Below are positions 32,845-44,986 of a stretch of DNA of 64,000 bases, piece by piece; within the stretch, counting starts at the first letter, position 1; the number at the start of each line of letters is the position of its first letter. This DNA is from an uncultured Pelagibacteraceae bacterium (GTDB taxonomy: Bacteria; Pseudomonadota; Alphaproteobacteria; Pelagibacterales; AG-422-B15), in the NCBI GenBank assembly GCA_902525575.1, contig CABZHU010000004.1:1-64000 (forward strand), given 5' to 3'. The notes beneath the pieces are model-generated. The model was given only the letters and a program-made list of their open reading frames with translations. It searched no databases and was not told the origin of the DNA. The translations under genes and the position numbers were made by a program.

Positions 32845-33566
32845 GTTTCCACCCAAGGACGCAGATCTATTTCGTAAGTCCACGCATTTTTTGGTTGATT
32901 ATGTATCATTAAGTAGTTCTGTGCAATATCATCTGGATTCATTAGTCCATCAATTTTCTTTTTTTCTTTCACATAGTCGGGAAACAATTCATTGACCCAC
33001 GGGGTATCAATTGCTCCATCAATAACAACATGCGCAACATGAATTCCTTTAGGTCCTAACTCTCTTGCCATACTCTGTGAAAGAGCTCGTTTCGCATGCT
33101 TTGCACCTGCAAAAGCAGCAAAACCCTCTTTACCCCTAACACTCGCTGATGCACCAGTAAAAATTATTGTTCCTTTTTTTCTAGGAACCATCTTTTTTGC
33201 GACCTCTCTGCCCATTAGGAATGCGCCGAATGCAGCCATTTCCCAAACTTTATAATATTTTCTGGATGTTGTTTCTAATATGCCATATCTAATGTTTGCT
33301 CCTATGTTGTATACGGCAACTAAGATCTCTCCGATTTCGTTTTCAATTTTATTGATTAAGTTTATGACATCGTCTTCTTTTCTTGCATCAAGGGAATAAA
33401 AGAAACATTGACCACCGCTTTGTTTAATTTCTTCAGCTAACCCGGATAACTTATCACCATTTCTTCTTGCAACTACAACAGTGAACCCATCATCTGCAAA
33501 AACTCTTGCTATTGATGAACCTAAACTATCACCAGCTCCAATTATCAATGCTACTTTATTTTTCAT
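32838..33566 (-). CDS. Short-chain dehydrogenase/reductase
   Basis: Rossmann start ALIIGAGDSLGSSIAR; SDR fold length and spacing. Confidence 0.88.
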   Translation of the reverse strand: MKNKVALIIGAGDSLGSSIARVFADDGFTVVVARRNGDKLSGLAEEIKQSGGQCFFYSLDARKEDDVINLINKIENEIGEILVAVYNIGANIRYGILETTSRKYYKVWEMAAFGAFLMGREVAKKMVPRKKGTIIFTGASASVRGKEGFAAFAGAKHAKRALSQSMARELGPKGIHVAHVVIDGAIDTPWVNELFPDYVKEKKKIDGLMNPDDIAQNYLMIHNQPKNAWTYEIDLRPWVETW

Positions 33567-33625
33567 TTTGAAAGAACTCTAGCAGTTACAGTCAAACTAT
33601 CAACTCTCTATTGTAAAAATATCTA

Positions 33626-34279
33626 TTAAGGTTTTTTTGTTTTTACTGGCTTTTTTCTATTTGGAAAACAGGTTTTGCAAATTTTACAATCTAAGCCAAA
33701 ACATTTTCTAGCTTCACAATACTCTCTTCCATAAAAAATAATCTGTAAATGAAGTTTGTTCCAACTATCCATCGGAAAGATTTTTTTTAAATCTTTTTCT
33801 GTTTGCGTTACATTTTTTCCATTAGTTAGTCCCCATCTTTGTGCTAATCTATGAATATGCGTATCAACAGGAAAAGCTGGATAACCAAAACCTTGTGACA
33901 TTACTACACTAGCTGTTTTATGCCCAACACCAGGAAGCTTCTCTAGTTCATCAAAGCTTTTTGGTACCTTGCCATTAAAATTTTTAACTAATATTTTAGA
34001 TAACCTATAGATCGCACTGGACTTTTGCGGAGCTAGGCCACACGGTCTTATAATCTTGTATATTTTATTTTGAGACAATTTTTGCATTTTTTCTGCATTA
34101 TTTGCTTCTTTAAAAAGTATTGGTGTAATCTCATTCACTCTTTTATCAGTACATTGTGCACTTAGAAGAACAGAAATTAAAAGTTCAAACTTGTTCCTAT
34201 GATTTAGAGGTATGGGAGTTTTAGGATATATTTTATTTAGTATATCCATTATTTTTGTTGCACGTTCAGCTCTTTGCAT
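33626..34279 (-). CDS. nth: Endonuclease III
   Basis: HhH LPGVGHKTASVV; FPVDTHIHRLAQRWGL; 4Cys FeS loop CEARKCFGLDCKICKTC. Confidence 0.95.
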   Translation of the reverse strand: MQRAERATKIMDILNKIYPKTPIPLNHRNKFELLISVLLSAQCTDKRVNEITPILFKEANNAEKMQKLSQNKIYKIIRPCGLAPQKSSAIYRLSKILVKNFNGKVPKSFDELEKLPGVGHKTASVVMSQGFGYPAFPVDTHIHRLAQRWGLTNGKNVTQTEKDLKKIFPMDSWNKLHLQIIFYGREYCEARKCFGLDCKICKTCFPNRKKPVKTKKP

Positions 34280-34297
34280 CAGCTATTTCTTACTGTT

Positions 34298-35104
34298 CTA
34301 AATATTCAAAACGTCGGCCATTGAATAAAGGCCTGGTTCTTTATCCATTCCCCATTTTACAGCTTGGAGCGCGCCATTGGCAAAAATACCCCTATTTTTT
34401 GCTAAATGCTGAATTTTAATCGTTTCATCATTTGATGAGAATATTATCTCATGGTCACCAACGGCTTCACCTTTTCTAAAGGATGACATTACAATTTTAT
34501 CCTTTAAATTTTTACCAATTGTATTGATACGATTAATTTTCATTATATTTTCCAATTTTTTCTTCTTTCCATCAGCAGCAGCTTTGCCAAGCATTATTGC
34601 TGTCCCTGAGGGTGCATCAATTTTATGTTTATGGTGAGTTTCATTTATTTTTATATCAAAAGAACTATCTAATTTGGAGGATGCAATTTTTACAATACTT
34701 TCTAATAAATTCATACCTAAACTCATGTTACCAGATTTAATAATTGTGGCGTGCTGCGCAGCAAAATCTATTTTACGTAATTGACTTTTGTTAAACCCAG
34801 TTGTTCCAATTACATGAACAATTCTTGCCTGCGCAGAATATTTTGCATGATCTAATGTTGCTGTTGGAACTGTAAAATCAATAACTGCATCAGCTTTTGC
34901 AAACAGTTCAATAATATTATCTGTTATTAAAATGCCAGTTTTTTTTATTTTTAAAATTTGACCTATATCTTTTCCTAAAGAAGGATGGCCAACGCTCTCG
35001 GTTGCTCCAAATAATGCAAAAGATTTATCTTTAATAATCCTCTTTAGAATTTGTGTTCCCATACGGCCTGAAGCACCCGTTACGATTACTTTAATTTTTT
35101 TCAT
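34298..35104 (-). CDS. dapB: 4-hydroxy-tetrahydrodipicolinate reductase
   Basis: VTGASGRMGTQIL; ETHHKHKIDAPSGTA. Confidence 0.97.
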   Translation of the reverse strand: MKKIKVIVTGASGRMGTQILKRIIKDKSFALFGATESVGHPSLGKDIGQILKIKKTGILITDNIIELFAKADAVIDFTVPTATLDHAKYSAQARIVHVIGTTGFNKSQLRKIDFAAQHATIIKSGNMSLGMNLLESIVKIASSKLDSSFDIKINETHHKHKIDAPSGTAIMLGKAAADGKKKKLENIMKINRINTIGKNLKDKIVMSSFRKGEAVGDHEIIFSSNDETIKIQHLAKNRGIFANGALQAVKWGMDKEPGLYSMADVLNI

Positions 35105-35144
35105 TTTTTAAAGATAATTCAAATAAAGAAAAAAGTAATGTTAT

Positions 35145-36284
35145 TTAATTTTTTGTTTTCCAGAAATCTCTGGCTTTTTTAAAAAAAGCTGAGCTAAGAG
35201 GATTTTCTTCGTTATTGCTGACTTCTTGAAAGGACTTTAAAATTTCAATTTGCTTTTTGTTTAAATTTACGGGAGTTTCAACTTTGGTTTGTATATACAA
35301 ATCACCAAGATAGCCACTTCTTATATTTGGCATTCCTTTTGATTTAAGTCTAAATTGATCTCCTGTTTGAGTTCCCTGAGGTATCTTTAATCTCGCTTTA
35401 CCCCCATCTATAATTGGTACATCAATAGATCCACCAACAGCGGCATCAATCATTGAAATAGGTACCTCAGCAAAAAGATTTTCATCCTCCCTGGCAAATA
35501 TATTATGTTCGTTGACATTAACAAAAATATACAAATCACCCTGCTGACCACCATTTGTACCAGCCTCACCCTCGCCACTTAGTCTAATTCTTGATCCATC
35601 ATCAACTCCCTTTGGTATTTTAACCATTAGACTTTTTGTTTTTTGAGTTCGACCGGAACCACGACACGGACTACAAGGATCAGATATTGTTGAGCCTGAT
35701 CCCTGACAGGTAGGACACGTTTGTTGAATTGAAAAGAAACCTTGTTGTGATCTAATTTGACCTCTTCCACCACATGTTTGACATGTTACAGGTTGGCTTC
35801 CTTTCGATGCTCCTGAACCAGAACATATCTCACATTGAATCTGTGTAGGTATTTTTACTTTGAATTTTTTTCCATTATAGGCTTCTTCAAGTGAAACTGT
35901 AATATCATATCTTAAATCAGATCCACGATTGTTTGACTTTCTCCTTCTGTTACCACCTCCTCCAAAAAAAGATGAATCACCCCCAAAAAAATCCTCGAAA
36001 ATATCTTGAAAAGCTGATGAAGAGAAATCGAATCCTCCTCCGCCCTGTCCAGAGCTTCCATCGACAGCTGCATGACCAAACTGATCATACGCAGACCTTT
36101 TTTCTTTATCTTGAAGAACCGCGTATGCCTCACTAGCTTCTTTGAATTTCACTTCAGCATCTGCATCTCCCTGATTGCGATCAGGGTGATATTTCATTGC
36201 AAGTTTTCTATAGGATTTTTTTATCTCGGAGTCGTCAGCAGTCTTGGATACACCAAGAACTTCATAATAGTCTCTTTTCGACAT
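35145..36284 (-). CDS. dnaJ: Chaperone DnaJ
   Basis: J domain with HPD; four CxxCxGxG zinc repeats. Confidence 0.98.
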   Translation of the reverse strand: MSKRDYYEVLGVSKTADDSEIKKSYRKLAMKYHPDRNQGDADAEVKFKEASEAYAVLQDKEKRSAYDQFGHAAVDGSSGQGGGGFDFSSSAFQDIFEDFFGGDSSFFGGGGNRRRKSNNRGSDLRYDITVSLEEAYNGKKFKVKIPTQIQCEICSGSGASKGSQPVTCQTCGGRGQIRSQQGFFSIQQTCPTCQGSGSTISDPCSPCRGSGRTQKTKSLMVKIPKGVDDGSRIRLSGEGEAGTNGGQQGDLYIFVNVNEHNIFAREDENLFAEVPISMIDAAVGGSIDVPIIDGGKARLKIPQGTQTGDQFRLKSKGMPNIRSGYLGDLYIQTKVETPVNLNKKQIEILKSFQEVSNNEENPLSSAFFKKARDFWKTKN

Positions 36285-36296
36285 AAGCTTACCTGC

Positions 36297-38235
<1,939 letters not shown>

Positions 38236-38249
38236 TTAATTTGATTTGA

Positions 38250-38282
38250 CTTATATATAGGTAGTCCATTTTTGTGTGCAAC
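38250..38282 (-). promoter_or_regulatory. Candidate RpoH-type promoter of dnaK
   Basis: Minus strand GTTG-N17-CCTATATATAAG, close to the alphaproteobacterial heat-shock consensus CTTG-N17/18-CYTATNTNNG; about 25 nt upstream of dnaK ATG. Confidence 0.5.
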
Positions 38283-38346
38283 CCCCCCACAGAAAGTATT
38301 TTTACTTAATTTAAAAAACTTTCATATATGTATGATATTGATATTA

Positions 38347-38895
38347 TTAGTTTTTTTTCTTGACGACGCCTACCATTGCAGGTCTTAAAAGCCTACCCCC
38401 AATGCGGTATCCCTCTTGTATTACCTCAGTAACAATACCAGGTTGTTTATCAGGATTTTCTACTTCAAACATAGCTTGATGCAAATTTGGATCAAAATTT
38501 TGGTCTAAAGAATCAATTTTTTCAATCTTGAACTTTTCAAAAATCGTTACAATTTGTTTTTCTGTCAATTCAATACCTTCAATTAACTGAGAAACATTTT
38601 GATCTGATTTTTTTAATTCATCTTGATCTATAGATTTTAACGCTCTCTCTAAATTATCCAACACGGACAAAATTTCTTTTGCAAAACTAGAAATAACATA
38701 GTTACTGAGATCCTCTTTTTCCCTGTCAAATCTTTTTCTAAGATTATCGTTATCTGCGAGTGAAAGCAAAATTTGATTTTCTGCCTCTTTTAACTTTTCT
38801 TCAAGTTCTGAATAGTCAATTTCCTTTAATTGGGCTTCCTCAACTTTCTCTTCAGATTTTTTCTCAGAAATATTCTTTTTTTTGTCTTTTGCCAT
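38347..38895 (-). CDS. grpE: Nucleotide exchange factor GrpE
   Basis: DPNLHQAMFEVENPD; EGYRIGGRLLRPAMVGV. Confidence 0.96.
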   Translation of the reverse strand: MAKDKKKNISEKKSEEKVEEAQLKEIDYSELEEKLKEAENQILLSLADNDNLRKRFDREKEDLSNYVISSFAKEILSVLDNLERALKSIDQDELKKSDQNVSQLIEGIELTEKQIVTIFEKFKIEKIDSLDQNFDPNLHQAMFEVENPDKQPGIVTEVIQEGYRIGGRLLRPAMVGVVKKKN

Positions 38896-38908
38896 ATCTT
38901 TTTTTGAA

Positions 38909-38937
38909 TATGTAATGATCTATATTATTTTCGTCAA
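38909..38937 (-). promoter_or_regulatory. Candidate housekeeping promoter of grpE
   Basis: Minus strand TTGACG (38932-38937), 17-nt spacer, TACATA (38909-38914). Confidence 0.35.
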
Positions 38938-38962
38938 TACATAGTATAGTGAATTTAATAAT

Positions 38963-39679
38963 ATGAGAAATACAAGAAAAATTAGCGATCTTCGTAAATT
39001 TAAAATTATTCCAAATTTCTCCTCATATCCCGAGGGTTCTTGTATGGTAAAATTTGGTGAAACTCATGTATTGTGCAATGCGTCTTTAGATCAAAATGTT
39101 CCAAGGTGGCTTAAAAATTCACATCAAGGCTGGGTAACTGCTGAATATGGAATGCTTCCTAGATCAACATCTGAAAGAATGTCCCGAGAAGCTGTCAGAG
39201 GCAAACAATCAGGAAGAACGCAAGAAATACAACGTTTGATAGGCAGATCGTTAAGAGCTGTAACAGATCTTAGTTTATTAAAAGATATGCAAATCTTAAT
39301 TGATTGCGATGTTATCCAAGCTGATGGTGGAACAAGAACCGCTTCAATTACAGGTGCCTTTGTTGCATTACAGTTATGTTTTTTGAGCATGATAGAAAAA
39401 AAAATTATAAAAATTAATCCGATAAAGGAAAATCTTGCGGCTATAAGTTGTGGTATAGTTGATAATGTTCCATTGCTTGACCTAGATTATATCGAGGATC
39501 AAAATGCTGAGGTTGACGCTAATTTTGTGATTACAGAAACAAACAAAATAGTTGAGATACAAATGACATCTGAAAAAAAACTTTGTACAGAAAATGAATT
39601 TAACTCCATGTTTGAATTGGCAAAATCAGGTATAAATCAAATAATTCAGTCTCAAAAAACAATTTTTGAAGGTAAATAA
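38963..39679 (+). CDS. rph: Ribonuclease PH
   Basis: GWVTAEYGMLPRST; GRTQEIQRLIGRSLRA. Confidence 0.97.
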   Translation: MRNTRKISDLRKFKIIPNFSSYPEGSCMVKFGETHVLCNASLDQNVPRWLKNSHQGWVTAEYGMLPRSTSERMSREAVRGKQSGRTQEIQRLIGRSLRAVTDLSLLKDMQILIDCDVIQADGGTRTASITGAFVALQLCFLSMIEKKIIKINPIKENLAAISCGIVDNVPLLDLDYIEDQNAEVDANFVITETNKIVEIQMTSEKKLCTENEFNSMFELAKSGINQIIQSQKTIFEGK

Positions 39680-40286
39680 TTTGTTAAAGGATATTGTAAT
39701 AGCAAGTCATAATTCGGGAAAAGTGTCAGAAATAAAATCTTTATTAAAACCATTGGGTTATAATGTCATTTCTGCAAAAAAACTAAAAATTAACGAACCG
39801 ATTGAAAATGGTCTCACATTTGGAGAAAACTCCCTTATCAAATCAAAAAATGCTGCATTAAAATCTAAAATGCCAGCTATAGCTGATGATAGTGGCCTTT
39901 GTATTTCATCATTAAATAATGAACCTGGTATTTATTCTGCACGATGGGCGGGTAAGAGTAAAGATTTTAATATTGCAATGAAAAAAATAGAGAAGAAAAT
40001 GGAAAAAAATAATTATTTTAATAAATCAAGCAGAAAAGCTTTTTTTTGTTGTGCTTTATCAATTTACTTTCCAAACAATGTATGCAGTGTCTTTGAAGGT
40101 AGGATTTATGGACATGTCCAATTTCCCCCAAAAGGTAAGAATGGGTTTGGGTATGATCCAATTTTTGTTCCTAAAGGCTATAAAAAAACATTTGGTGAAA
40201 TGAATTTTAATTATAAAGAAAGAATAAGTCACAGAGCTATTGCTTTCAAAAAACTGTCAAATTTTTTGTATAAAATAAAAAATTAA
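39666..40286 (+). CDS. rdgB: XTP/dITP pyrophosphatase (RdgB/HAM1)
   Basis: IASHNSGKVSEI; ADDSGLCISSLNNEPGIYSARWAG; GFGYDPIFVP; exact start uncertain. Confidence 0.95.
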   Translation: MKVNNLLKDIVIASHNSGKVSEIKSLLKPLGYNVISAKKLKINEPIENGLTFGENSLIKSKNAALKSKMPAIADDSGLCISSLNNEPGIYSARWAGKSKDFNIAMKKIEKKMEKNNYFNKSSRKAFFCCALSIYFPNNVCSVFEGRIYGHVQFPPKGKNGFGYDPIFVPKGYKKTFGEMNFNYKERISHRAIAFKKLSNFLYKIKN

Positions 40287-41569
40287 TTTTTAATTACAAA
40301 TTTATCACTGCCTACATGGAATATTATAGGTCTACGTTCTACTCTTCCACTTTCATTAAAACGGAACCACCCGTTTATACCTATATACCCTAGATTAGAG
40401 TGAAGAATTTCCTTCGTAATTTTCTTATGCTCCATATTTAAGCTGCTAATTAAACCTACTAAATCGTAAGCTAAAGCAGCTAATGAGTGAGGATTATTTT
40501 TGTAAATCTTTTTATACTCTTCATTAAATTTTTTTTGGGCATTTAAGTCTAAGGAAGAAAAATATGAATTCTTCATTGAAGGCTCTTTAAGTATTAATTC
40601 TTTTCCCCAAATAGAATTTCCAATGAATTTTACTTTTTTTGGGTCAACATCGTAATAGGGTAGTATTGAAATAAAATTTGTTAATTCGCTAAAAGAGCGA
40701 GCGATTATTATAATAGCTTCAAAATCTACTTCACCCAACGTATCTTTATTTCTTAATAATTTTAGTTCTTTTAGTGAAGACTCGGATTGTAATTCTTCTA
40801 GAAGTTTAATTCGATTATCTAAATCTAATTTTCTCTCATCATAATTTGAAACTTCCCTAGCTATTTTGTAATAGTCGGGATCTTCCGTTGGATAAAAAAT
40901 AAATTGTGAAGATGAATTATTATTTACATTATGGAATATGTTGATTTCATTCTTTACTTTATTTCCATATTCATTATCAGGAATTATAACTGCAAATTTA
41001 TTAATTCCTCTATTAATTGAATATTCGTAGATTCGGTTTAACTCATCTTCAATAGTTAATCCAAAAACATAGACATTACGATCACTTACTTCAGAATTAT
41101 TTGAAAATGTTATAATTGGAATATTTTGTTCATCTAAGTACTCTTTTACTTTTAAAACTTTTTTAGTAAAAATCGGACCAAGAATTAAATCAACATCATT
41201 ACTAATTAAAAATGATAGATTTTTATATAGTTGGTTTTCTTCTTCAGTGTCTACTATGTAAAATTGTAAACTTTTGTTACCAGTTTTTTCTAATGCAAAT
41301 TGTGCAGAGTCGAGTAGCGATTTGCCTATCTGATAAAATTCCCCAGACAAAGGTAAAAGTAGGCCTATTCTTAAAATCTTATCATCATTTTCTATTAAAT
41401 TTTTTTCTAGAGAATGTGTATCTTCATCTTCTTTTATAGTTTCTAGCAATTTTGTTTGATTGTGTGTTAGTGTTTTATCGTTAGTTAATTGGGTTGTTTC
41501 ACAGCTATATAATAATAAACTTAAGCAAAGAATTACTAAAATAATAAATTTATCTCTAATATAAAACAT
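40283..41569 (-). CDS. Penicillin-binding protein activator / LpoA-like periplasmic lipoprotein
   Basis: Lipobox LLLYSCETT; IGLLLPLSGEFYQIGKSLLDSAQFAL; divergent from rsmI. Confidence 0.8.
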   Translation of the reverse strand: MFYIRDKFIILVILCLSLLLYSCETTQLTNDKTLTHNQTKLLETIKEDEDTHSLEKNLIENDDKILRIGLLLPLSGEFYQIGKSLLDSAQFALEKTGNKSLQFYIVDTEEENQLYKNLSFLISNDVDLILGPIFTKKVLKVKEYLDEQNIPIITFSNNSEVSDRNVYVFGLTIEDELNRIYEYSINRGINKFAVIIPDNEYGNKVKNEINIFHNVNNNSSSQFIFYPTEDPDYYKIAREVSNYDERKLDLDNRIKLLEELQSESSLKELKLLRNKDTLGEVDFEAIIIIARSFSELTNFISILPYYDVDPKKVKFIGNSIWGKELILKEPSMKNSYFSSLDLNAQKKFNEEYKKIYKNNPHSLAALAYDLVGLISSLNMEHKKITKEILHSNLGYIGINGWFRFNESGRVERRPIIFHVGSDKFVIKN

Positions 41570-42455
41570 GCAATCTAATTTAAATTTATCTTATATTACA
41601 AAGTTATTGGAACATGAGAAACCTCAAAGTGGTCTTTATATAGTTCCCACGCCAATAGGAAATCTATCTGATATTACAATAAGGTCATTAAAAATACTTT
41701 CTTCAGTTGATTTAATAATGAGTGAAGATACTAGAGTTACAAAAAAACTTACGTCGAAATATGGAATAAAATGTAAAATACACTCATTTCATAAATTTAA
41801 TTCTAAAAATAAAATTCCTGGAATAATAAAAAAAATAAGTTCTAATTTTTCTATTGCCATAACTACAGATTCTGGAACACCACTTATTTCAGATCCTGGA
41901 GCTGACCTTGTAAAAGAATGTTTTGAAAATAATTTAAGTGTATTTTCTTTACCAGGTCCATCAGCACCAATAGCGAGCTTAGTTCTAGCAGCTTTTCAAT
42001 CAGAAAATTTTACCTTTAGAGGTTTTTTTCCAAAAGAAAAAAAGAAAATAGAGAGCCAATTAGCAAGATTTAATCGAAGTGACTGTCCAGAAATATATTT
42101 TGAATCACCAAAGAGAATTATCAAAACATTAAATTCAATATTAGAACTAAGTGGTGATTGCAAAATAACATTTGTTAGGGAATTAACAAAAAAATACGAG
42201 GAAATTATTAATACAAATATTTCTGACCTTTTAAAGAAAATAAGTTTAAAAGAAAAAATATTGGGTGAGATAACATTTATTATTGAACCAATAATGGTCA
42301 AAATTACTAAACTTTCTGACGAAGAAATAATAAAAACTGGTAATAGCTTATTAAATAAAGGTATGAATATCTCTGAGGTATCGCGTCTTATGTCAAAAGA
42401 TTTGAGTATATCTAAAAGGGATATTTATCAGTTATTAATAAAAAATAGGAAATAA
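41568..42455 (+). CDS. rsmI: 16S rRNA (cytidine1402-2'-O)-methyltransferase RsmI
   Basis: GLYIVPTPIGNLSDITIRSL; SEDTRVT; LPGPSAPIASLV. Confidence 0.96.
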   Translation: MQSNLNLSYITKLLEHEKPQSGLYIVPTPIGNLSDITIRSLKILSSVDLIMSEDTRVTKKLTSKYGIKCKIHSFHKFNSKNKIPGIIKKISSNFSIAITTDSGTPLISDPGADLVKECFENNLSVFSLPGPSAPIASLVLAAFQSENFTFRGFFPKEKKKIESQLARFNRSDCPEIYFESPKRIIKTLNSILELSGDCKITFVRELTKKYEEIINTNISDLLKKISLKEKILGEITFIIEPIMVKITKLSDEEIIKTGNSLLNKGMNISEVSRLMSKDLSISKRDIYQLLIKNRK

Positions 42456-42480
42456 TATAAAATTAATATAATTTTGAATT

Positions 42481-43068
42481 ATGACACTTAATAAATTTTC
42501 AATTCTCTCTATTTTGTCAGTAATTATATTTATACTAACAAATTGTTCTATACCAGTTGCAACAGGAGTAGCAGTAAAGGGAGTAACAGTTTCAAATTCT
42601 GATCGAAGTATAGGAGAGTTTGTTGATGATGTGTTAATTAAAACTGTTTTAAAAAATTCTTATTTTGATCAAAGCGAAAAAATATTTTTTAATGTTGATG
42701 TGGAGGTTTCTCAAGGAAGAGTATTGTTGACCGGAACTGTTGACAATATAGATTTAAGAATAGAGGCTACACGCATTGCATGGGGAGTAAAAGGAGTAAA
42801 AACTGTTATTAATGAGATTCAGATAAGTCAAAGTGACAGTATATTTAATTTTGCAGACGATTTAGTTATTAGTACAAAAGTCTTGGCCAAATTAATGCTT
42901 GATGAAGAAATTAATTCTTTAAATTATAACATCGAAACTGTTAATAAAATTGTATATATAATTGGGATCTCAAGATCGAGTGATGAAAAGCAAAAAGCTA
43001 TAGAACTAGCTAAAGAGGTATTTGGAGTTGAGGAAGTAGTTGACTATATAACCATCAAATCTGAATAG
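42481..43068 (+). CDS. BON-domain lipoprotein
   Basis: Lipobox-like LTNCS; two BON domains (VEVSQGRVLLTGTVDN; GVKGVKTVINEI). Confidence 0.85.
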   Translation: MTLNKFSILSILSVIIFILTNCSIPVATGVAVKGVTVSNSDRSIGEFVDDVLIKTVLKNSYFDQSEKIFFNVDVEVSQGRVLLTGTVDNIDLRIEATRIAWGVKGVKTVINEIQISQSDSIFNFADDLVISTKVLAKLMLDEEINSLNYNIETVNKIVYIIGISRSSDEKQKAIELAKEVFGVEEVVDYITIKSE

Positions 43069-43078
43069 GAATTAGTTT

Positions 43079-44005
43079 ATGAAATTCGGTTTCCAAATAG
43101 ATCCTATACATACACTTAATCATAATACTGACAGCACTTTGCCAATGATATTTGAGTCGCAAAAAAGAAAAAATAGAAATTTTATTTTCTCTCCGAGGTC
43201 GCTTACATTTAAAAAAAATACCTTATATGCACTAGCAAATGAAATTCAATTCAAGAATAATAAATTGAGTAGTTACAATATAAGCAGTGAAAAAATATTA
43301 AATTTAAATTCATTAAATTGTATTTTTATTCGTCAAGACCCACCTTATAATATGGAGTACATATCCTCAATGCATTTACTAGAGCAACTGGATCCAAAAA
43401 CTAGATTAGTTAACAGTCCAGCAGGCATACGTAATGCTCCAGAAAAATTACTAATGTTGAAATTTAAAGATATCATTCCTCCAACTTTAATAACCAGATC
43501 TAGGAAAGAAATAGATCTTTTCATGAGCAACTGTAAGAAATCTGTTATTAAGCCTCTTTACGGCAATGGAGGACAAGGTATTTTTTTATTAGATAAGAAC
43601 GATAAAAATTATAATCAAATTATCGAGAAGTTTATAGATGAAGATAGTGTTCCTTTCATAGTACAAAAGTTTCTGCCAGAAATAATAAAGGGTGATAAAA
43701 GAATTATACTCATTAACGGCGAGCCTGTTGCAGCATTAAAAAGAATTCCTAAAACAAATGAGTTTAGATCAAATATTCATGTAGGAGGAAATACTAAGGC
43801 AGTGAGACTCTCAAAAAATGACAGAAAAATATGCAGTATTATCAAAGAAACTTTAATAAACGAAAAGTTGTTCTTCGTCGGTATTGATGTAATAGGAAAT
43901 TATCTTACAGAAATAAATGTTACTTCACCAACTTGTATCCAAGAGATTAATAAACTTCATAAGATTGACGTTGCAAAAATTATTTTTGACAAATTAGATC
44001 AGTAA
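43079..44005 (+). CDS. gshB: Glutathione synthase
   Basis: FIRQDPPYNMEYI; VIKPLYGNGGQGIF; ATP-grasp. Confidence 0.95.
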   Translation: MKFGFQIDPIHTLNHNTDSTLPMIFESQKRKNRNFIFSPRSLTFKKNTLYALANEIQFKNNKLSSYNISSEKILNLNSLNCIFIRQDPPYNMEYISSMHLLEQLDPKTRLVNSPAGIRNAPEKLLMLKFKDIIPPTLITRSRKEIDLFMSNCKKSVIKPLYGNGGQGIFLLDKNDKNYNQIIEKFIDEDSVPFIVQKFLPEIIKGDKRIILINGEPVAALKRIPKTNEFRSNIHVGGNTKAVRLSKNDRKICSIIKETLINEKLFFVGIDVIGNYLTEINVTSPTCIQEINKLHKIDVAKIIFDKLDQ

Positions 44006-44023
44006 TTATTACTTTAATATTGT

Positions 44024-44986
44024 ATGAGTATCAGAGCAAGAATATTAAATTACGCATTAAAAAAATATGTAAAGAAAGTTCAACCACCATTTGAAGATCG
44101 TTCTTATCTTGAAGCAAGAAAAATGATGAATCAAAAAGGCTATGAAGATACAAAGAGTTCAATTGTAAATACCAGTTTACAAAAACTTATATTTAATAAA
44201 AAAATTTCTAAAATTCAAACAAATGAGATTTATCTAAAAAATATTAGAACACTTTCATTTGATCATGAAGAATTAAGTAATGACAAATGTATACTTTATT
44301 TTCACGGAGGTGGATATATTGCTGGCTCTCCTGAAACCCATCAAAATCTCTTATCAAGTGTAGCTGAAAAATCTAATTTGAAAGTCTATGCAATAGATTA
44401 TGCTCTTGCTCCTGAGAACCCTTTTCCAGCTGCATTAAATGATGCTGTGGAAAGTTATAAATGTTTATTAAGAATGGGGTATAAGAGTCAAAATATATTT
44501 ATAGGAGGTGACTCTGCGGGGGGAAATTTATCAATAGTCACTATATTAAAACTTCAAGAACTTAATAAACCTTTACCATCAAAAGTTTTTCTACTGTCTC
44601 CTTGGGCTGACTTAACTGGAGAAGGCAGCAGCATTAGAGACAATTCAATGTCTGATCCTTATTTGTCTTATGATGACTGGCTTAATACTGCTAAATCAAT
44701 GAAAAAAACTGTTGAAGAGTGGTATGCTCCAAACCAGGACTGTAGGAATCCCTTTATATCACCTGTATTCGCAAATTTTAAAAATTTCCCTCGAACACTT
44801 ATCCAGGTAAGTAATATTGAAATATTATTCAGTGACTCGATTGCAATTTCAAAAAATCTTAAACATAACAATAACGGAGTAAAACTGAGTATCTATGAAA
44901 ATCTACCTCATGTTTGGCAAATTTTTGGATTTTTACCAGAATCAAAAAAAGCAATTAAAGAAATTTCAAATTTCTTAAAAAACTAA
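44024..44986 (+). CDS. Alpha/beta hydrolase, HSL-like
   Basis: Oxyanion HGGGYIAGS; GGDSAGGNLS nucleophile elbow. Confidence 0.9.
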   Translation: MSIRARILNYALKKYVKKVQPPFEDRSYLEARKMMNQKGYEDTKSSIVNTSLQKLIFNKKISKIQTNEIYLKNIRTLSFDHEELSNDKCILYFHGGGYIAGSPETHQNLLSSVAEKSNLKVYAIDYALAPENPFPAALNDAVESYKCLLRMGYKSQNIFIGGDSAGGNLSIVTILKLQELNKPLPSKVFLLSPWADLTGEGSSIRDNSMSDPYLSYDDWLNTAKSMKKTVEEWYAPNQDCRNPFISPVFANFKNFPRTLIQVSNIEILFSDSIAISKNLKHNNNGVKLSIYENLPHVWQIFGFLPESKKAIKEISNFLKN

